Made by a program: the position numbers and the translations under genes. A stretch of DNA of 64,000 bases, taken from positions 1 through 64,000 of the forward strand of contig CAVSCD010000015.1 of assembly GCA_963726335.1 (NCBI GenBank). Reading direction: 5' to 3'. How positions within the stretch are numbered: position 1 is the stretch's first letter; the number at the start of each line of letters is the position of its first letter. The stretch comes from CAVSCD01 sp963726335 (GTDB lineage: Bacteria > Acidobacteriota > Aminicenantia > Aminicenantales > UBA8522). The notes under the pieces were generated by a model. The model was given only the letters and a program-made list of their open reading frames with translations, was not told the DNA's origin and ran no database searches. Positions 9,233 through 21,375 of the stretch are shown here, one piece after another.

Positions 9233-9264
9233 CCCCGTTCCTGACTCTCTCCACAGGAACGGGG
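9233..9264 (+). promoter_or_regulatory. Attenuator hairpin upstream of ilvC
   Basis: A perfect 11-bp inverted repeat, CCCCGTTCCTG (9233-9243) and CAGGAACGGGG (9254-9264), with a 10-nt loop. A small competing stem ATCAG/CTGAT lies within the last leader codons (9204-9217). No U-tract follows, so it may not be a simple intrinsic terminator; translational control or factor-dependent termination is possible. The spacer to the ilvC ribosome site (AAAGGAGA, 9350-9357) is about 85 nt. Confidence 0.6.
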
Positions 9265-9364
9265 GCCCAAAGACTACATCCATATTCTCGGCTTTTATGG
9301 AGAGATGAAAGAGGAGAACGATGAGAAACGACGGACGAACGAACGAAATGAAAGGAGAGAATTC

Positions 9365-10384
<1,020 letters not shown>

Positions 10385-10396
10385 GGGAGGCGCGCC

Positions 10397-11920
<1,524 letters not shown>

Positions 11921-11921
11921 C

Positions 11922-13514
11922 ATGGGCAAAGCCATCTCGATCTATGACACGACCCTGAGGGACGGGGCGCAGGCCGAGGAGATCTCCTTTTCGGCGGAGG
12001 ACAAATGGCGGATCGCCCGGGCCCTCGACGATCTGGGCGTCGGCTACCTCGAGGCGGGGAACCCCGGTTCGAACCCCAAGGACCTGGAGTTCTTCAAGCT
12101 CCTGGCGGCCCAGCCCCTGACGCATGCCGTCGTCACGGCCTTCGGCAGCACGCGGCGCAAGGGCATTTCCGTCGACGAGGACATGAACCTCAAGGCGCTC
12201 CTGGGCGCGAACACGCGGGCGGTGGCCATTTTCGGCAAGAGCTGGGATTTCCATGTGACCCAGGTCATCCAGACGACCATCGACGAGAACCTGCGCATGA
12301 TCGAGGAGACGGTCCGGTATTTCAAGGACAGGGACCGCGAGGTCGTCTTCGACGCCGAGCACTTCTTCGACGGCTTCGCGGCCAACCCGGAGTACGCCTT
12401 GAAATGCCTCGAAGCCGCGGTCGAGGGCGGCGCCGCCTGGCTCGTCCTATGCGATACGAACGGCGGCGCCTTCCCCGACCAGGTCCAGGCCGTCACCCGC
12501 GCCGTGGCAGAGCGGTTCCCTCTGCCGCTCGGCATCCACTGCCACGACGACGGCGGCATGGCCGCCGCCAACTCGGTGATGGCGGTCGAGGCCGGAGTCA
12601 CCCAGGTTCAGGGGACCTTTGTCGGGTTCGGCGAGCGCTGCGGCAACGCGAATCTTTCGACGATCATCCCGAACCTGCAGTTGAAGAGGGGCTATGCCTG
12701 CATCCCGGAGCCGGCCATGGCCCGTCTGACCGAGACGGCGCGCCGGGTGGCCGAGGTTTCGAACATCGCCCTGGACCCGCGCTGTCCCTATGTCGGCAAG
12801 AGCGCCTTCGCCCACAAGGGCGGGATGCACATCGACGGCGTCGTCAAGAAGTCCCGTTCCTTCGAGCACGTCCCGCCCGAGAAGGTGGGCAACCACCGGC
12901 GGTTCCTGATGTCCGAGGTCTCGGGCCGGAGCATGATCCTCCGCAAGCTCAAGGAGATCTTCCCCGAGCTGGAGAAGGACTCGGAGGAGACGCGCTCGGT
13001 CGTCGAGAAGCTCAAGAGCCTGGAGGGCGCCGGCTACCAGTTCGAGGCCGCGGAGAGCTCCTTCGAGCTCATGGTGAGGCGGCTGCTCGGGAAGTACAAG
13101 CCCTTCTTCGAGCTCGAGGATTTCAAAGTCATCGGCGAGAGGACGGTGCCCGGCGACGGCCGGGCCGCCATCGCCCTCATCAAGGTCAGTGTCGAAGGGA
13201 AGCGCGAGGTGACCGCCGCCGAGGGCGACGGGCCGGTCAACGCCCTCGACCGGGCGCTCCGGAAGGCGCTCGAGGTCTTCTACCCCGAGCTCCGGGAGAT
13301 GAAGCTTATCGACTACAAGGTCCGCGTGCTCAACCCCCGGGACGCCACCGCCGCCAAGGTCCGGGTCCTCATCGAATCCACGGACGGCCGGGATATCTGG
13401 ACGACCGTGGGCGTCTCGACGGACATCATCGAAGCGAGCTGCCTGGCCCTGGTCGATTCGATCGAATACAAGCTCCTGCAAAAGATCCAGGAAAAATTCC
13501 GGGCGTTCCAGTGA
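11922..13514 (+). CDS. cimA: (R)-citramalate synthase
   Basis: 530 residues. It is related to LeuA but has the citramalate-synthase signatures YDTTLRDGAQAEEISFS and HCHDDGGMAAANS, GFGERCGNANL, and a C-terminal regulatory domain. It makes citramalate from pyruvate and acetyl-CoA. LeuC, LeuD and LeuB of the same operon can then turn this into 2-oxobutyrate for isoleucine. Start ATG is one base after the leuA stop. Its presence explains the lack of a threonine deaminase gene in the operon. The AQAEE version of the motif fits the CimA family rather than homocitrate synthase. Confidence 0.93.
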   Translation: MGKAISIYDTTLRDGAQAEEISFSAEDKWRIARALDDLGVGYLEAGNPGSNPKDLEFFKLLAAQPLTHAVVTAFGSTRRKGISVDEDMNLKALLGANTRAVAIFGKSWDFHVTQVIQTTIDENLRMIEETVRYFKDRDREVVFDAEHFFDGFAANPEYALKCLEAAVEGGAAWLVLCDTNGGAFPDQVQAVTRAVAERFPLPLGIHCHDDGGMAAANSVMAVEAGVTQVQGTFVGFGERCGNANLSTIIPNLQLKRGYACIPEPAMARLTETARRVAEVSNIALDPRCPYVGKSAFAHKGGMHIDGVVKKSRSFEHVPPEKVGNHRRFLMSEVSGRSMILRKLKEIFPELEKDSEETRSVVEKLKSLEGAGYQFEAAESSFELMVRRLLGKYKPFFELEDFKVIGERTVPGDGRAAIALIKVSVEGKREVTAAEGDGPVNALDRALRKALEVFYPELREMKLIDYKVRVLNPRDATAAKVRVLIESTDGRDIWTTVGVSTDIIEASCLALVDSIEYKLLQKIQEKFRAFQ

Positions 13515-13530
13515 CGGCAAGGAGAGAACC

Positions 13531-14945
13531 ATGGGCATGACCATGACCCAGAAGATCCTCGCGGCCCACGCGGGAAGAAGATCGCTGGCCGCCGGCGATC
13601 TCATCGAGGCCCGGGTGGACCTCGTGCTGGGAAACGACATCACCGCGCCGGTGGCCATCCGGGAGTTCTCGAGGATCGGCGCCCGCCGCGTCTTCGACAA
13701 GAAGAAGGTCGTTCTCGTCCCCGATCATTTCGCGCCGAACAAGGACATCAAGGCGGCGGAGCAGTGCCGCATGATGCGGGAGTTCGCCCGGGAGCAGGGG
13801 ATCGTCAACTATTTCGAGGTGGGCTCGATGGGGATCGAGCACGTGCTCCTTCCGGAAAAGGGACTGGTGGTCGCGGGCGACGCCGTCATCGGCGCGGATT
13901 CCCACACCTGCACCTACGGCGCCCTGGGCGCCTTCGCCACCGGGGTCGGCAGCACCGACATGGCGGCGGCCATGGCCACCGGGAAGTGCTGGTTCCGGGT
14001 GCCCAAGGCCATCCGGTTCGAGCTCCAGGGCACGCCGGGGAGATTCGTGGCCGGCAAGGACGTCATCCTCCACATCATCGGGCTGATCGGCGTCGACGGG
14101 GCGCAACTACCGGTCCCTGGAATTTTCCGGGACGGGCCTCGCGCCGCTTGAGCATGGATTCGCGGCTGACCATGGCCAACATGGCCATCGAGGCCGGCGC
14201 CAAGAACGGCATCTTCCCGGTGGATGAAAGCTGCGCCGCTTACCTCAAGGCCCGCGCCGCGAGACCCTGGAAGGTCTTCGAGCCCGACGCCGACGCCGAG
14301 TATGAAAAAGTCTACGAGATCGACCTCGGCCGCATCCCGCCGACGGTCGCCTTCCCGCATCTGCCTTCGAACACCCGCCCGGCCGCCGAGCTTGGAGACG
14401 TCGCGGTCGACCAGGTGGTGATCGGTTCCTGCACCAACGGCCGGCTGGAGGACCTCCGGACGGCGGCGTCTATCCTCAAGGGACGGCGGGTCGCCCGCGG
14501 CGTGCGGACGATCGTCATCCCCGGGACGCAGGAGATCTACCGGCAGGCGCTCCGGGAAGGGCTGATCGAGATCTTCATCGCCGCCGGGGCGGCGGTCAGC
14601 ACGCCGACCTGCGGTCCCTGCCTGGGCGGGCACATGGGCATCCTGGCCAAGGGCGAGCGGGCCTTGTCGACGACGAACCGCAACTTCCTCGGGCGCATGG
14701 GCCACGCCGAGTCGGAGATCTACCTCGCGGGGCCGGCGGTGGCGGCGGCCACGGCGGTCACGGCGGACCGGCCAGCTCGGCCGGATCCGAGTCGAGGCGG
14801 CCCGATGCGAGGCGCGAGGGGAGATTCTTCGGTACTGCGACCCGAGACGAGCAGCTGGGGTCGGATCGTCGCCGGAGGGAGCGCCAAGAGAAGGTGGAAA
14901 AAACGAGGCGCTTTTTATGAAGTCAGGCAAGGGAGGCCGACGTGA
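13531..14945 (+). CDS. leuC: 3-isopropylmalate dehydratase large subunit (two indels, repeat-derived tail)
   Basis: Aconitase-family subunit that isomerises isopropylmalate with LeuD. Iron-sulfur cysteines lie in GSCTNGRLED and TPTCGPCLGGHMG; the family motif GADSHTCTYGALGAFATGVGS is intact. The frame breaks at about 14104 and again at about 14151 (one extra base each); removing them restores GANYRSLEFSGTG and LSMDSRLTMAN. After the normal C-terminus (AATAVTAD, near 14770) the frame runs on through a decayed copy of repeat R1 and stops at 14943-14945, overlapping the leuD GTG by four bases. The roughly 50-residue tail is basic and unlike the family. The indels look like sequence errors, since the operon is otherwise complete. 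Confidence 0.9.
14789..14928 (+). repeat. Decayed copy of hairpin repeat R1 inside the leuC 3' end
   Basis: About 140 bp aligned with the repeat at 40323-40507. Shared blocks are TCGAGGCGGCC, GATGCGAGGC, CGAGGGG, then GAGCGCC, GGAAAAAACGAGGCGCTTTT and AGTCAGGC. The left end is missing and the first two hairpins are eroded, but the AGCGCC/GGCGCT stem survives. It lies between the conserved end of LeuC and the ribosome site (GGGAGG) of leuD. Confidence 0.7.
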
Positions 14946-15457
14946 GTTAGGGGACCCGTCTCAAGTACGGCGACAACATCGATACGGACGCCATCATCCC
15001 GGCGAGATACCTGAACACCTCCGACCCGGAGGAACTGGCCCGCCACTGCATGGAGGACATCGACCCCGATTTCCCGAAACGGGTGAAGCGCGGCTCGATC
15101 ATCGTCGCCGGCCGGAATTTCGGCGGCGGCTCTTCCCGGGAGCACGCGCCCATCGCCCTCATCGCCGCCGGGATCGCCGGCGTCGTGGCTTCGGGCTTCG
15201 CCCGGATCTTCTTCCGGAACGCGGTCAACACCGGGCTTCCCATACTCGAGTGCCGCGAGGCGGCGGAGGCGGCGCGGGACGGCGATACCCTCGAAGTCGA
15301 TTTCGCGGGCGGGGTCGTCCGCGACCTGACGCAGGGGGTCGCGTTTCAGGCTGAGGCCTTCCCGCCGTTCATCGAAGAGATCATCCGCGCCGGGGGCCTG
15401 GTCGAAGCGCTCAGGAAAAAAATGAAACCGAAGACAAGCGGGAGGCGGAAGTCATGA
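14942..15457 (+). CDS. leuD: 3-isopropylmalate dehydratase small subunit (apparent early stop)
   Basis: About 171 residues. Aconitase swivel-domain subunit with KYGDNIDTDAIIPARYL at the start and the substrate loop GRNFGGGSSREHAP. GTG at 14942 follows GGGAGG, but codon 3 reads TAG (14948-14950). Changing the T-pair to three T and the following run of four G to three would give MSLGTRLKYG, the expected N-terminus, so paired homopolymer errors are likely. The stop at 15457 overlaps the leuB ATG by four bases. Works with LeuC on isopropylmalate and presumably on citramalate. Confidence 0.9.
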
Positions 15458-16545
15458 CCTACACGATCGCCACGATCCCCGGCGACGGCGTCGGGCCCGA
15501 AGTGACCGCCGCGGCGGTCCAGGTCCTCGAGAAAGTCGGCGCCGTCTACGGCCATGAGTTCGTGTTCGTCGCGGCCGCCGCCGGCGGGTGCGCCATCGAC
15601 GAGTTCGGCGCGCCGCTTCCCGACCGGACGCTCGAGGTCTGCCGGGCGAGCGACGCCGTCTTCCTCGGGGCCGTGGGCGGCCCCCGCTGGGACCGCCTCG
15701 AGGGCGACCTGAGACCCGAGAGCGGGCTGCTGAAGCTTCGGAAAAGCCTCGGGCTCTACGCCAACATCCGCCCCTCGTTCCTCTACGAGGCGCTGAAGGA
15801 CGCCTGTCCGCTGAAGCCGGAGATCGCCGGTCCGGGCATCGACATCTGCATCGTCCGGGAGCTCGCCGGCGGCATCTATTTCGGCGAGCGCGGCCGGCGC
15901 GTCGGGCCGATGGGGGAGGAGGCCTTCGACACGGAATGCTATTCCCGGACAGAGGCGGAGCGCATCGCCCGGGTCGCCTTCCGGCTGGCGGAGAAGCGAA
16001 GAAAAAAGGTGACGAGCGTCGACAAGGCCAACGTGCTGCAGAGCTCCCGGCTGTGGCGGGACGCCGTCACCGGGACGGCGGCGGAGTTCCCGGGCGTCGA
16101 GCTCGGCCATATGTACGTCGATAACGCGGCCATGCAGCTCATCCGGGATCCGCGGCAGTTCGATGTTATCGTCACGACCAACATGTTCGGGGACATCCTC
16201 TCGGACGAGTCGAGCACGCTTGCCGGCTCGATCGGGATGCTGCCCTCGGCCAGCCTCGGCGACAGCCCGCCCGGGCTCTACGAGCCGGTGCACGGGTCGG
16301 CGCCGGAGATCGCGGGCCGCGATATCGCCAACCCGCTGGCCGCCATCCTGTCGGCGGCCATGATGCTCCGCTATTCCCTGGGCCGGGAGAGCGAGGCGGC
16401 GGCCGTCGACCGGGCGGTCGAGGCGGTCCTCGACGGCGGCTTCCGGACGGCGGATATCCAAACCCCGGGCGGGCGCCTCGTGGGCACCCGGGAGATGACG
16501 CGACAGGTTCTCGAGGAAATTTCGGCAGGCGGAGGCGGATCATGA
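15454..16545 (+). CDS. leuB: 3-isopropylmalate dehydrogenase
   Basis: 363 residues. Beta-decarboxylating dehydrogenase using NAD+ to make 2-oxoisocaproate; with citramalate-derived methylmalate it gives 2-oxobutyrate. Motifs seen: PGDGVGPEV near the N-terminus, the metal-site block TTNMFGDILSDE, and the NAD-binding EPVHGSAPEIAG. Length is normal. The start ATGA overlaps leuD and the stop ATGA overlaps ilvE, so the three genes are translationally coupled. Confidence 0.95.
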   Translation: MTYTIATIPGDGVGPEVTAAAVQVLEKVGAVYGHEFVFVAAAAGGCAIDEFGAPLPDRTLEVCRASDAVFLGAVGGPRWDRLEGDLRPESGLLKLRKSLGLYANIRPSFLYEALKDACPLKPEIAGPGIDICIVRELAGGIYFGERGRRVGPMGEEAFDTECYSRTEAERIARVAFRLAEKRRKKVTSVDKANVLQSSRLWRDAVTGTAAEFPGVELGHMYVDNAAMQLIRDPRQFDVIVTTNMFGDILSDESSTLAGSIGMLPSASLGDSPPGLYEPVHGSAPEIAGRDIANPLAAILSAAMMLRYSLGRESEAAAVDRAVEAVLDGGFRTADIQTPGGRLVGTREMTRQVLEEISAGGGGS

Positions 16546-17429
16546 CAGACGAGCTCATCATCTATCTTAACGGCAAATTCGTCAGGGAATCCCAGGCCAG
16601 GATCTCGGTCTTCGACCAGGGCGTCCTGTTCGGCGACGGCGTCTTCGAAGGGATCCGGGTTTATGACGGGAAGATCTTCAAGTGCGCGGAGCACGTCGAG
16701 CGGTTTTACCAATCGGCCAAGGCCATCATGCTCGACCTCCGGCTGAACCGGGGGGAGATGACCGAGGTGATCGCCGAGACATGCAACTATAACGACATCA
16801 CGGACGGCTACGTCCGGCTGGTGGCCACGCGCGGCATCGGCGACCTGGGCTTGCTGCCTCACGACCGGTTGCCGCCGACGCTGTTCTGCATCGCCAGCCG
16901 GCTCGCGCTTTACGACCCGGCGATCTACGAAACCGGGATGCCGCTCATCACCTCCATCCAGCGGCGGATCAAGCCGACGGTGATCGACCCGCAGATCAAA
17001 TCGCTGAACTACCTCAACAACATCCTGGCCAAGATCGAGGCCGTCCGGGCGGGCGTGCCCGAGGCCCTGATGCTCACGGACGACGGGATCGTCGCCGAGT
17101 GCACCGGCGAAAACGTCTTCATCGTCAAGGAGGGAGTGCTGATCACGCCGCCCTGCCACGTCGGGATCCTGAACGGCATCACCCGCCAGACGGTCATCCA
17201 GATGGCCTCGAACCTGGGCATGAGGCTCCAGGAGAAGGAGTTCACTCTGTTCAACGTCTATGCCGCCGACGAGTGCTTCCTCACGGGCACGGCCGCCGAG
17301 ATCGTCCCGGTCTCGAGCGTCGACGGGCGGGAGATCGGGGACTTCCGTCCGGGCCCGGTCACGAGGCAGCTGACCGCCGCTTTCCGCGACCAGACCCGAA
17401 CGAGCGGGCTGTCGGTATCGGAGGGATAG
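16542..17429 (+). CDS. ilvE: Branched-chain amino acid aminotransferase
   Basis: 295 residues, PLP fold type IV. It transfers the amino group from glutamate to the three branched 2-oxo acids. The PLP lysine is in IKSLNYLNNILAK at about residue 153. GVFEGIRVYDGKIF near the N-terminus and CTGENVFIVK in the middle are family hallmarks. The start overlaps the leuB stop. D-amino-acid transaminases share the fold, but the operon position makes BCAT the best call. Confidence 0.92.
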   Translation: MTDELIIYLNGKFVRESQARISVFDQGVLFGDGVFEGIRVYDGKIFKCAEHVERFYQSAKAIMLDLRLNRGEMTEVIAETCNYNDITDGYVRLVATRGIGDLGLLPHDRLPPTLFCIASRLALYDPAIYETGMPLITSIQRRIKPTVIDPQIKSLNYLNNILAKIEAVRAGVPEALMLTDDGIVAECTGENVFIVKEGVLITPPCHVGILNGITRQTVIQMASNLGMRLQEKEFTLFNVYAADECFLTGTAAEIVPVSSVDGREIGDFRPGPVTRQLTAAFRDQTRTSGLSVSEG

Positions 17430-17431
17430 CC

Positions 17432-19112
17432 ATGACGAGCGACAACGTCAAGAATGGACCGGAGCGGGCGCCGCATCGTTCGCTGCTGAGGGCGATGGGG
17501 TACACCCAAAGAGAGATCGCCGCGCCTTGGGTCGGCATCGTCAACGCCTGGAACGAGCTCATCCCGGGCCATATCGAGCTTGACCGGATCGCGGCGGCGG
17601 TCCGGGCCGGGGTGCTCGCCGCCGGCGGGACCCCGATGGAGTTCCCGTCGATCGGGGTCTGCGACGGCCTGGCCATGGGCCACGTGGGAATGCACTATTC
17701 CCTGCCCAGCCGGGAGCTCATCGCCGACTCGATCGAGACCATGGCCCAGGCCCACCAGCTCGACGCCCTGGTCCTGGTCACGAATTGCGACAAGATCACG
17801 CCGGGAATGCTGATGGCCGCGGCCCGGGTCAACATCCCGTCCGTCCTGGTGAGCGGGGGCCCGATGCTCGCCGGCCGGATCGGGGAGAGGGCTTTGGACC
17901 TCAACTCCGTGTTCGAGGCGGTCGGGACGTTCAAGGACGGCCGGCTGAGCGACGGGGAGCTCCGCGAGATCGAGGAGCGGGCCTGTCCCGGCTGCGGCTC
18001 CTGCGCCGGCATGTTCACGGCCAACAGCATGAACTGTCTGGCCGAGGCGCTGGGCATGGCCCTGCCCGGGAACGGCACCATTCCGGCCGTTGATGCCGGT
18101 CGGATCCGGCTGGCCAAGGCGGCCGGGACGGCGGTCATGGACCTTCTGGCGCGGGGCATCCGTCCGCGGGACATCATGACCATCGAGGCCTTTTTCAACG
18201 CCCTGGCGGTCGATATGGCGCTCGGCGGCAGCACGAACAGCATCCTTCATCTTCAGGCCATCGCCCACGCGGCGGGCCTGACGCTGAGCCTCGAGGCCGC
18301 CGAAGCGGTCAGCCGGCGGACGCCCAACCTCTGTCGGATCAGCGCCCTCCGGCCCATATCATATCGAAGACCTCGACGCCGCCGGCGGCGTCCAGGCGGT
18401 GATGAAAGAGCTGGCCGGCGCCGGGCTCCTCAACGCCGACCTGATCACCGTCACCGGGGGAAGGATCAGGGAACAGGTCGGCCCGGCGCGGAACCTGGAT
18501 ACTTCCGTGATCCGGACCGTCCAATCCGCGCACAGTCCGACGGGCGGGATCGCCGTGCTCAAAGGAAACCTGGCGCCCCAAGGCTGCGTCGTCAAGCGGG
18601 CGGCGGTCGCGAAAGACATGCTCAAGCACCGCGGCCCGGCGCGCGTCTTCGACTCGGAAGACGCGGCCGTCAAGGCGATTTTCGGGGGCGCCGTGGCGAG
18701 GGGCGATGTCGTCGTCATCAGGTACGAGGGGCCGAGGGGCGGGCCCGGGATGCGCGAGATGCTGCTGCCGACGTCCGCCCTGGCGGGAATGGGGCTCGAC
18801 AACTCGGTGGCGCTCGTCACCGACGGACGGTTCAGCGGCGCCACCCGGGGAGCTTCGGTCGGGCATGTCTCGCCCGAGGCCGCGCGGGGCGGCCCCCTGG
18901 CCCTGGTTGAGGAAGGGGACACGATTTCAATCGATATCGACGGAGGGACCTTGACTCTCGATGTGCCGGAAACGGTCCTGGCATCGAGGAAGGCCGGGTG
19001 GACGCCGCCGGCGCCGAAGATCGCTTCGGGCTGGCTGGCCCGATATGCCCGGCAGGTGTCCTCGGCCAGCTCGGGGGCGGTCCTGTCCGCGGAGGAGAAC
19101 GGCCATGCCTGA
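17432..19112 (+). CDS. ilvD: Dihydroxy-acid dehydratase (one indel)
   Basis: About 560 residues. Iron-sulfur dehydratase that forms the 2-oxo acids of valine and isoleucine. Cluster cysteines lie in TNCDKITPGM and CPGCGSCAGMFTANSMNCL. The frame breaks near 18341, where one extra base sits in the stretch read as ISALRPI; without it the protein reads RISPSGPYHIEDLDAAGGVQ, as in the family, and continues intact to 19112. Start ATG at 17432 is three bases after the ilvE stop. The last eight bases overlap ilvB. The indel is probably a sequence error. Confidence 0.93.
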
Positions 19113-20871
19113 AAAAGCGCGACCCGCTGGAACTCCCATGCAGGGCGCCGGGATACTCGTCGACGCCCTGAGACATGAGGGCGTCGATCTGCTGTTCGGG
19201 TATCCGGGCGGCATGGTCATCCCGATCTTCCACGCCCTCCACGCCTGCGACGACATCAACCTCGTCCTGACGCGGCACGAGCAGGCGGCCATCCATGCCG
19301 CCGACGGCTACGCCCGGGCGACGGGCAAGGTGGGCGTGAGCCTGGTGACGTCCGGCCCGGGGGCGACGAACACCATCACCGGGATCGCCACGGCCAAGCT
19401 GGACTCCGTCCCGCTCGTCGTCATCAGCGGCCAGGTCCGGACGGCGGTCCTCGGCTCGGACGCCTTCCAGGAGACCGACATGGTGGGGCTGACGCGGCCC
19501 ATCTGCAAACACAATTACCTCGTGCAGAGGGTCGAGGACCTGCCGGCCGCGATCAAAAGCGCCTTCTACATCGCCCGCTCCGGCCGGCCGGGTCCGGTGT
19601 CGGTCGACGTCCCGGTCGACGTCACCAACGCCACCCTCAAGAACTACAGCTATCCGGAGGGCGTCGACCTTCCGGGGTACAGCCCGACGCTCAAGGGGAA
19701 TCACCGGCAGATCTTCCGGCTGTCGCAGGCCATCAAGGAAGCGAAGAGGCCCCTGATCTGCGCGGGCGGGGGCGTCATCAGCTCGGGCGGGAGCGCCGAG
19801 CTCATCGCGCTCATGGAAAAAACGAACATCCCGGCCGTCGCCACGCTGATGGGCCTGGGCGCGATCCCCAGCGACCACCCGCTTTTTCTGGGCATGCCCG
19901 GGATGCACGGCCAGGCGGCGGCGAACTTCGCGCTGTCCGAATGCGACCTGCTCATCGGCGTCGGGACCCGGTTCGACGACCGGGTGACAAGCAGCCCGGA
20001 TTCGTTCGCCGTCAACGCCACCATCGCCCATATCGACATCGACCCCTCGGAGATCGGCAAGAACGTGAGGGCCGACATCCCGGTCGTGGGCGACGTCAAG
20101 ACGGTGCTGGCCGACCTGCTCGCCGAGGTCAAGCCCAGGAGCTCGGGGGAGTGGGTCCTCCGGACGTCGAAGAACAGGGAAGACAACCGGCTGGATTGCG
20201 GCCAGGACGGCGGCGACGTGATCCTGCCGCAGTTCGTGATTGCCGAGGCCGGCCGGCTCGCCGGCGAGGACGCCATCATCGTCACCGACGTCGGGCAGCA
20301 CCAGATGTGGTCCGCGCTCCATCTCTCGCACCGGCGCCCGCGCTCGTTCATCACTTCGGGCGGCCTGGGGACGATGGGGTTCGGGCTGCCCGCGGCCATG
20401 GGAGCGGCCCTGGGGTCCCCGGGGCGGCCGGTCGTCTGCATTTCGGGAGACGGCGGGATCCAGATGAACATCCAGGAGCTGGCGACCTGCGCCATCAACC
20501 GGATCCCGGTTAAGATCGTCATCCTCAATAACTCCTACCTGGGCATGGTGCGGCAGTGGCAGGAGCTTTTCTGGGACAGGAAGTACGCCAAGACCTGCCT
20601 CCGCCAGGGGCCCGACTGCCCCAAACAATGCTCCGGCCCGGGCGACAGCTGTCCCGAAAAGTACCTGCCGGATTTCGTCAAGGTCGCCTTGGCCAACGGC
20701 GTCGAGGGGCTGCGCGCCGAGAAGCCGGAAGAGGTCGAGCCCGTGCTGCGGCGGGGTCTGGAGACGCCCGGGCCGGTCCTCATGGAGTTCATGGTCCGGA
20801 AGCTCGAGAACGTCTATCCGATGGTCCCCTCGGGTAAGCCGATCCACGAGTTCATCACCAAGGGGGCCTGA
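19105..20871 (+). CDS. ilvB: Acetolactate synthase large (catalytic) subunit
   Basis: 588 residues, thiamine-diphosphate enzyme that makes acetolactate and acetohydroxybutyrate. The TPP glutamate is in RHEQAAIHAADGYAR; the metal/TPP motif is GDGGIQMNIQELAT with NNSYLGMVRQWQELF. Start ATG at 19105 follows GGAGGAG and lies inside the end of ilvD. Unusual: just after the TPP motif, at about residues 497-515, there is a short insertion with four cysteines (CLRQGPDC, PKQC, GDSC), where well-studied homologues have a plain loop; it could bind a metal. The stop overlaps the ilvN start by one base. Confidence 0.94.
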   Translation: MPEKARPAGTPMQGAGILVDALRHEGVDLLFGYPGGMVIPIFHALHACDDINLVLTRHEQAAIHAADGYARATGKVGVSLVTSGPGATNTITGIATAKLDSVPLVVISGQVRTAVLGSDAFQETDMVGLTRPICKHNYLVQRVEDLPAAIKSAFYIARSGRPGPVSVDVPVDVTNATLKNYSYPEGVDLPGYSPTLKGNHRQIFRLSQAIKEAKRPLICAGGGVISSGGSAELIALMEKTNIPAVATLMGLGAIPSDHPLFLGMPGMHGQAAANFALSECDLLIGVGTRFDDRVTSSPDSFAVNATIAHIDIDPSEIGKNVRADIPVVGDVKTVLADLLAEVKPRSSGEWVLRTSKNREDNRLDCGQDGGDVILPQFVIAEAGRLAGEDAIIVTDVGQHQMWSALHLSHRRPRSFITSGGLGTMGFGLPAAMGAALGSPGRPVVCISGDGGIQMNIQELATCAINRIPVKIVILNNSYLGMVRQWQELFWDRKYAKTCLRQGPDCPKQCSGPGDSCPEKYLPDFVKVALANGVEGLRAEKPEEVEPVLRRGLETPGPVLMEFMVRKLENVYPMVPSGKPIHEFITKGA

Positions 20872-21344
20872 TGGAAGAGCATACGATCATCGTCACGGTG
20901 GCCAACCGCGTGGGCGTGCTGGCCAGGATCTCCGGGCTGCTGTCGTCGCGGGGCTACAACATCGAGAGCATCATCGGCGCCCCCACGGAAAACCCCGACA
21001 TCTACAAGATCCACCTGGTCATTTCCGGAACAGCCGAACAGATCGAGCAGGTCACGAAACAGCTCAACAAGCTGATCGACACGATCAAGGTCATCGACAT
21101 CTCCCACAGCCGGAACTACATCATCCGCGAGTTCCTGCTGATCAAGGTGAAGGCGGAGAAGCGCTCCGAGATCTTCGAGCTCATGGGGGTGTTCAAGGCC
21201 AAGGCGGTGGACGTCACCCGGTCGCACATCACCATCGACCTGTCCGGGCCGCCGCTCAAGATCGCCCGGTTCATCGAGCTCCTGCGGCCTTACGGCATCA
21301 AGGAGTATGTCAGGACGGGAAACGTCGCCATCAGCGAGAGTTGA
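20871..21344 (+). CDS. ilvN: Acetolactate synthase small (regulatory) subunit
   Basis: 157 residues. The N-terminal ACT domain (ANRVGVLARISGLLSSRGYNI) binds valine for feedback inhibition in this family; the C-terminal half matches the ALS regulatory domain (EFLLIKVKAE). The start uses the last base of the ilvB stop. Last gene of the operon; it converges on argR, whose 3' end lies 31 bp away. Confidence 0.94.
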   Translation: MEEHTIIVTVANRVGVLARISGLLSSRGYNIESIIGAPTENPDIYKIHLVISGTAEQIEQVTKQLNKLIDTIKVIDISHSRNYIIREFLLIKVKAEKRSEIFELMGVFKAKAVDVTRSHITIDLSGPPLKIARFIELLRPYGIKEYVRTGNVAISES

Positions 21345-21375
21345 GGGCCGACGGGGCAGACGGTCCGGAAGCCCT

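Noticed and set aside
9305..9364. ATG at 9305 as ilvC start
   Set aside because: It would add 20 charged residues absent from the family; the ATG at 9365 follows AAAGGAGA.
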